DNA from: an uncultured Acidimicrobiaceae bacterium
Lineage (GTDB): Bacteria; Actinomycetota; Acidimicrobiia; Acidimicrobiales; RAAP-2
Length of the DNA: 43,031 nucleotides
Assembly (NCBI GenBank): GCA_937894805.1
Contig: CALAYR010000061.1
Location: 1-43,031, forward strand
Reading direction: 5' to 3'
Positions 39,603 to 43,031 of this stretch are shown one piece after another; position 1 is the first letter of the stretch, and the number at the start of each line of letters is the position of its first letter. A program made the position numbers and the translations under genes. The notes below the pieces were generated by a model. It was not told where the DNA came from. It ran no database searches and was given only the letters and a program-made list of their open reading frames with translations.

Positions 39603-39860
39603 CTAGAAGACCAACCGCGTCGGTCGCACCGTCGACGAATGTCCAGCGCTCTCGTCGCATTCCTTGCCAGCGATGCGTCGCAGTTGGGGGTTGGACTCTG
39701 CTGCTCGAAGCGCTTGACTCTCACGCCAACGCACCTTTTCACGGGAACAACCGAGCCGATCGGCAATTTCCTCCAGGGTCAACGGTGCCGCTCCATTCAG
39801 CCCAAAGCGCAACGTCAAAATCTCAACATCCTCAGCCGAGAGCGTGGTGGCCTGGTTCAT
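39603..39860 (-). CDS. Stand-alone sigma region 4 protein (85 aa)
   Basis: An 85-residue protein made of a sigma region 4 only. Leu-Ser-Ala-Glu-Asp-Val-Glu-Ile-Leu-Thr-Leu-Arg-Phe-Gly-Leu-Asn-Gly (7-23) is region 4.1. Leu-Thr-Leu-Glu-Glu-Ile-Ala-Asp-Arg-Leu-Gly-Cys-Ser-Arg-Glu-Lys-Val-Arg (27-44) is the helix-turn-helix. The recognition helix departs from the usual Arg-Gln-Ile-Glu: it reads Arg-Trp-Arg-Glu. A ~20-residue Ser/Arg tail follows. The ATG at 39860 has AAAGGAG four bases upstream, a strong site, so it is translated in its own right. It lies 43 bases after one sigma gene and 47 before the next. It may be a -35-binding module working in trans, a competitor, or a remnant of a larger sigma gene. 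Confidence 0.8.
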   Translation of the reverse strand: MNQATTLSAEDVEILTLRFGLNGAAPLTLEEIADRLGCSREKVRWRESQALRAAESNPQLRRIAGKECDESAGHSSTVRPTRLVF

Positions 39861-39903
39861 AATGCTCCTTTTGCTTGATAGGTGATGTGGGGACGTGGGA
39901 CTT

Positions 39904-40848
39904 CTAAAACTCCGACTGCAACTCACGCACGCGCCGAGTGGCCCGCACCGAGTTGACGGCCTTTTCCTCCAACGTCCGCGCCTGACTTCGAGTCAAGTTT
40001 TTCTTCTTAGCTACCGCTTCGAGGGACTTCCCTTGACCATCGGTAAGCCCGAGCCGTTCCGCCATAACGCTGCGCTGGTCGAGGCTGGCCGTCTCGGCCA
40101 GTTCTTCGGCGACCAACTCGGCAATCACGCGATAGTCGACCTTTTCCGTGAAGTCCTCCGCGGCAACGTCAACGTAGATATCGCCAATCCGAGTTCCGCT
40201 GCCTTCGTCACTGCGAACCAAGTCGTCCAGTGAGCTCGTTCCCTCCGACCACAGTCGAAGTTTGCGGATCCGATCAATTGGCAGGCCCATCAATTTGGCG
40301 AGCTCGGACTCCGTGGCGTCACGCCCGTGCTCGCAACAAAAGTCCACCTGGTAGTTGTGGAGACGGCGAACTTCGGCGTCCACATCTTCGGGCAAGGCGA
40401 TGGTGCGAGAGTTTTTCTGCATCGAGCGTGAAATCGCCTGATTGATCCACCAGGTCGCGTACGTCGAAAACTTGAAACCCTTCGTGGGGTCAAACTTCTC
40501 CACGGCGGTCTGCACGCCAATGGCCGCCTCTTGAATGAGGTCTTGGCGCAGTTCCGGACGAATGTTCTTCTTCCCGACCATGCTGACCGCTAGCTTGAGG
40601 TTGCAGGTTACGAATTCATCACGAGCCTCCTTGCCGTCGGCGATGGTGCGCTTGAGCGCCATCCGATCTCGGGCCGAGATGACCTCTCCCGAAGCAAGAG
40701 CATTCGCAAGTTGCGCCTCGGCCTGGCGACCCGCCCGTGAGCGATCGGCCAACGCAATCTCTTGCGCTCGCGTCAAGGTGGGGTAGTGACTGAGATCTCC
40801 GAAGGGAGCATGCTGGTTGGAACGGTTCGTAATAACTGCCTCTTTCAC
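39904..40848 (-). CDS. Second sigma-70 factor with divergent region 4
   Basis: A 314-residue sigma-70 protein. Region 1.2 remnant Tyr-Pro-Thr-Leu-Thr-Arg-Ala-Gln-Glu is at ~22-30. Region 2 (76-150) has Asp-Leu-Ile-Gln-Glu-Ala, Phe-Lys-Phe-Ser-Thr-Tyr-Ala-Thr-Trp-Trp-Ile-Asn-Gln-Ala-Ile-Ser-Arg. Region 3 (~155-225) has Leu-Pro-Glu-Asp-Val and Ser-Leu-Asp-Asp. Region 4 (~245-310) keeps the fold but has Leu-Thr-Arg-Ser-Gln-Ala-Arg-Thr-Leu-Glu-Glu in place of the conserved recognition helix. It should therefore read a normal -10 but an altered or no -35. The GTG at 40848 is a choice; in-frame starts reach to 40959, and no clear Shine-Dalgarno decides. It leads the sigma cluster and has a ~410-base upstream region. 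Confidence 0.85.
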   Translation of the reverse strand: MKEAVITNRSNQHAPFGDLSHYPTLTRAQEIALADRSRAGRQAEAQLANALASGEVISARDRMALKRTIADGKEARDEFVTCNLKLAVSMVGKKNIRPELRQDLIQEAAIGVQTAVEKFDPTKGFKFSTYATWWINQAISRSMQKNSRTIALPEDVDAEVRRLHNYQVDFCCEHGRDATESELAKLMGLPIDRIRKLRLWSEGTSSLDDLVRSDEGSGTRIGDIYVDVAAEDFTEKVDYRVIAELVAEELAETASLDQRSVMAERLGLTDGQGKSLEAVAKKKNLTRSQARTLEEKAVNSVRATRRVRELQSEF

Positions 40849-41069
40849 TTGTCGGTACTGCACGTAGTTACTGCTGGTCCGGAAAACAGTCCGGTACGTC
40901 GGATTGGCAATTGGCGACGACGAACAGCACTCCGGAGAGTGTGTGCGTAAATCCCCCATTGCGTCTGAGCCGGCAGAGTCGAGAAATCCAGTTGACGGTG
41001 TCGATATAACTGCGGCTCAAGAGCTTGATAATTAAAAACAGGTGCTGCGAGTGGCTGCTTTCCAGAAGC

Positions 41070-41082
41070 GTGAGATTCTCAC
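41070..41082. repeat. 13-base palindrome GTGAGATTCTCAC
   Basis: A perfect 6-1-6 inverted repeat in the long gap upstream of the second sigma gene. It could be an operator for that gene, about 220 bases from its start, or part of a leader structure. Confidence 0.5.
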
Positions 41083-41118
41083 AACTCCATGGTAACGAGC
41101 CCCTATGACAAAACTTTA

Positions 41119-41209
41119 GAGACGGGATTTGCCGCCGTCTCCAGGGTGTTTGCGACCCTGATTACGAATGATCCACGAGGGAAAACTCTCCCTTCCTACG
41201 ACGGGAAGG
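41119..41209. other. Structured region with three consecutive hairpins
   Basis: Stem 1 is GAGACGG (41119-41125) with CCGTCTC (41135-41141). Stem 2 is CAGGGT (41142-41147) with ACCCTG (41155-41160), directly adjacent. Stem 3 is CCTTCC (41191-41196) with GGAAGG (41204-41209), overlapping a Shine-Dalgarno AAGGAG. On the plus strand this would be a folded leader of the small ORF at 41216. On the minus strand stem 1 followed by TAAAGTTTT could act as a weak terminator for the gene at 41263-41787. It matches no RNA family I recognise. Confidence 0.45.
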
Positions 41210-41215
41210 AGTGTC

Positions 41216-41308
41216 ATGGTACAGGTATATGTGCGAAGTGGTGCAGAAATTACTGCGGTAAATCAAAATCTTTCGTCGGCCCCGGCGTCGCGCAACCACT
41301 GGTCGTAG
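41216..41308 (+). CDS. Possible small ORF (30 aa) with a strong ribosome binding site
   Basis: GGGAAGGAG lies four bases before an ATG that opens a 30-codon frame ending TAG. The first residues, Met-Val-Gln-Val-Tyr-Val-Arg-Ser-Gly-Ala-Glu, faintly recall the start of ribosomal protein bS21, but the following basic Arg-Arg-Phe-Lys part is absent. It overlaps 46 bases of the convergent gene's 3' end. It could be a real small protein, a decayed gene, or chance. Confidence 0.25.
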   Translation: MVQVYVRSGAEITAVNQNLSSAPASRNHWS

Positions 41309-41787
41309 CGGGCGGCCGGTTCCATGAGAATCTCCTGATTTCCTCGGGTTCTCAGCAGCTCGGAAGCGACGTGGAGCTGTGACATGGCCACGGCCGACGC
41401 CCGACGAGCCCGGTCAATAACACGAGCCCCACTTTGGGCATTAACGAGTTCGGGGACGTCACGGAGAGAGATCATGAAGCGCGGAATGATTTCCACACAC
41501 ATGGCGTACAGCACGATTGCCCCGGACTCATCGGCATCAAAAGCATCGTTCAGGATTTTGACGATGACGCCATTTATTGATGGTTTGTTCTCGGCATTGG
41601 CCCGATGGGGACCGAGGTCGCGGAAGGACTCGGCCAACGCCCCAAACTCACGGGCCATGACGTGAAGCGCAATAGTGGCTCGATTGTCAGTAAGCGTGAT
41701 GTGACGTTCGCCCAAGGTGGCGTAGACCTCGTTACAGAGGGACTCGAGGTGATGCGCGACGGCTTCGGTCTGCTCGATCGTGCTCAT
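41263..41787 (-). CDS. Hypothetical helical protein coupled to nadE
   Basis: A 174-residue soluble protein that I do not recognise. It is almost entirely helical by composition, with heptad-like hydrophobic spacing (for instance Ala-Val-Ala-His-His-Leu-Glu-Ser-Leu-Cys-Asn-Glu-Val), a hydrophobic centre Ala-Ile-Val-Leu-Tyr-Ala-Met-Cys-Val-Glu-Ile-Ile-Pro and an acidic end. There is no signal peptide or membrane segment. The ATG overlaps the nadE stop (ATGA), so it is translated with nadE. That link might hint at NAD metabolism, but nothing in the protein shows it. Confidence 0.72.
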   Translation of the reverse strand: MSTIEQTEAVAHHLESLCNEVYATLGERHITLTDNRATIALHVMAREFGALAESFRDLGPHRANAENKPSINGVIVKILNDAFDADESGAIVLYAMCVEIIPRFMISLRDVPELVNAQSGARVIDRARRASAVAMSQLHVASELLRTRGNQEILMEPAARYDQWLRDAGADERF

Positions 41788-43031
41788 AGCTGATCCATTC
41801 CGCGGTAGCGATTGGTTATGGGCATACGACGATCCTTGCCGAACGCCTTGTCGGAAATGCGCACACCGGGGGGTGACTGACGACGCTTGTACTCCGCGTT
41901 GTCGACGAGTCTCGTAATGCGCGCCACGAGCGCGGGGTCGTATCCGGCGGTGACGATCTGGGCGGCGGTGGCGTCTTGCTCCACGTAGAGCTCCAAAATC
42001 GGATCGAGCTCTTCGTACGGTGGCAGCGACTGATCGTCACGCTGGTCGGGCCGCAACTCGGCTGAGGGGGCCTTCGTCAAAATATTGGAGGGAATCGGTT
42101 CCACCTCGCCGCGCAGTCGAGACTGGTTATTGCGCCAAGCACACAGGTCGTAGACGAGCGTCTTGGCCACGTCCTTGATAACGGCGAAGCCTCCGGCCGA
42201 ATCGCCGTAGAGCGTGGAGTAGCCCACGGCCATCTCCGACTTGTTTCCCGTCGTCAGGACCACGGCCCCAGTCGCATTACTGATGCCCATCATGAGGACA
42301 CCGCGAATACGAGACTGGAGATTTTCATCGGTCAGGCCGGTCGGTTCGCCGCCCAGCACGATTTCGAGTGAATCGGCGAGGGCCACGTGGGCCGGTTCAA
42401 TGGCAATCTCTTCTAGCGTGATGCCGAGACGATCGGCGAGGTCGACGGCATCACTCTTGGAGTGAGTGCTGGAGTAACGGCTCGGGAGCGCGAAGCCTCG
42501 CAGGGCTCCCGCACCTAGTGCGTCGACGGCAATCGTGGCCACGATGGCCGAGTCCACGCCGCCGGAAAGGGCCACGATGACGGAACGAAAACCGTTCTTT
42601 TGGATGTAGTCCCGCGTCCCCACGACGAGCGCTTCGTAGATCTCGGCCAACGGCTCAAGTGGTTCAGCACCGCGACCCGAGATCGTCGTCTGATCAAGAT
42701 CGACCAGGAGCGTCTCGGGGTGAAAGGCCGCAGCGCGGCCAATGATTTGGCCGGTGGCGTTGGTGACAAAACTTTGACCGTCAAAGACCAACTCGTCCTG
42801 GCCACCCACGAGGTTGACGTAGACGAAGCTGGCGTTTTTCTCACGGGCCCGTTGAGCGGCCATGGCCTCACGCTTGGCCGGGCGGCCCTTAGCGAAGGGA
42901 GACGCGTTGGCCGCGACGATGACGTCGACATCGGGCAACTCGCGGATTGGGCCATCGGCCAGCCACGCGTCTTCACAGACAACGAGGCCAATCCGTACCC
43001 CGTTGACTTCAACAACGGTCGGAGCACCGGT
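41784..43031 (-). CDS. nadE: Glutamine-dependent NAD+ synthetase (5' end outside window)
   Basis: The last 415 residues of a two-domain NAD+ synthetase are visible; the frame is open to the window edge. The upstream part is the end of a nitrilase-type glutaminase domain with the catalytic Cys in Val-Val-Cys-Glu-Asp-Ala-Trp, followed by Ala-Asn-Ala-Ser-Pro-Phe. The synthetase domain has the P-loop Ala-Leu-Ser-Gly-Gly-Val-Asp-Ser-Ala, then Ser-Thr-His-Ser and Thr-Thr-Gly-Asn-Lys-Ser-Glu. It amidates nicotinate adenine dinucleotide using glutamine. The C-terminal Gly-Lys-Asp-Arg-Arg-Met-Pro-Ile-Thr-Asn is typical. The final codons overlap the hypothetical gene. Confidence 0.96.
   Translation of the reverse strand, partial: TGAPTVVEVNGVRIGLVVCEDAWLADGPIRELPDVDVIVAANASPFAKGRPAKREAMAAQRAREKNASFVYVNLVGGQDELVFDGQSFVTNATGQIIGRAAAFHPETLLVDLDQTTISGRGAEPLEPLAEIYEALVVGTRDYIQKNGFRSVIVALSGGVDSAIVATIAVDALGAGALRGFALPSRYSSTHSKSDAVDLADRLGITLEEIAIEPAHVALADSLEIVLGGEPTGLTDENLQSRIRGVLMMGISNATGAVVLTTGNKSEMAVGYSTLYGDSAGGFAVIKDVAKTLVYDLCAWRNNQSRLRGEVEPIPSNILTKAPSAELRPDQRDDQSLPPYEELDPILELYVEQDATAAQIVTAGYDPALVARITRLVDNAEYKRRQSPPGVRISDKAFGKDRRMPITNRYRGMDQL

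Noticed and set aside
41041..41066. GGTGCTGCGAG segment reminiscent of the start of small SRP RNA
   Set aside because: The conserved SRP domain with its GGAA tetraloop and flanking GUCAGG/AGCAG segments is missing.
41089..41382. Plus-strand frame of 97 codons with several cysteines
   Set aside because: Most of it is antisense to the nadE-coupled gene, no ribosome binding site precedes it, and the cysteines do not form a known motif.

Overview
This 43 kb window reads as chromosomal core sequence of an actinobacterium (Actinomycetota), probably of the class Acidimicrobiia; that placement is inferred from gene order and protein character, and no search was run. Supporting signs are CarD, HemQ, a GpgS-type glycosyltransferase, a thrC/sulfur-carrier/groEL cluster, the tilS-hpt-folE-folP-folB-folK-panC-coaX-lysS block, clpC-carD-ispD-ispF-rlmB, and a KimA-like transporter divergent from two TrkA genes. 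Much of this order resembles Mycobacterium tuberculosis Rv3625c-Rv3579c, but ftsH, panD and cysS are absent from their usual places. I saw no insertion sequence, prophage, CRISPR array or rRNA.

Layout. 1-3.2 kb: Nudix hydrolase, hemQ, groEL with a CIRCE operator and a terminator. 3.2-6.9 kb: thrC with a CysO-like sulfur carrier ending Gly-Gly-Cys, gpgS, a LytR_C protein, tRNA-Thr(UGU), mscL with a zinc ribbon. 6.9-11.9 kb: rlmB, ispF, ispD, carD, clpC. 12.2-13.1 kb: a polyprenyl diphosphate synthase. 13.1-21.2 kb: an eleven-gene operon (tilS to lysS) for tRNA modification, purine salvage, folate and pantothenate/CoA, including a phosphatase-like protein without its catalytic cysteine. 21.3-25.7 kb: a zinc transporter/Zur/PgeF cluster with a Zur-like operator, then a murL-murD2 pair for an alternative D-glutamate route. 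26.4-31.0 kb: tRNA-Thr(CGU), holB, tmk, topA. 31.1-33.4 kb: a proton-pumping pyrophosphatase. 33.5-37.3 kb: potassium transport, where the KimA-like permease carries a fused OB-fold. 37.3-40.8 kb: a HAD hydrolase and three consecutive sigma-factor genes. 40.8-43.0 kb: a structured intergenic region, a hypothetical gene and nadE, which is cut by the window end.

Architecture. The genome is tightly packed. Five convergent gene pairs either share the four bases of their stop codons or abut directly. Genes inside operons mostly overlap as ATGA or GTGA. Many operon-leading genes have a TANNNT hexamer 6-7 bases before the start codon and no Shine-Dalgarno sequence, which suggests leaderless transcripts.

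Least ordinary features: the three-gene sigma locus (a principal-like sigma with a Cys/Lys-rich insertion, a stand-alone region-4 protein, and a sigma with a divergent region 4), the KimA-OB fusion, the sulfur carrier ending in cysteine, the inactive phosphatase-like protein in the folate operon, and the structured region with a small ORF near 41.1-41.3 kb.
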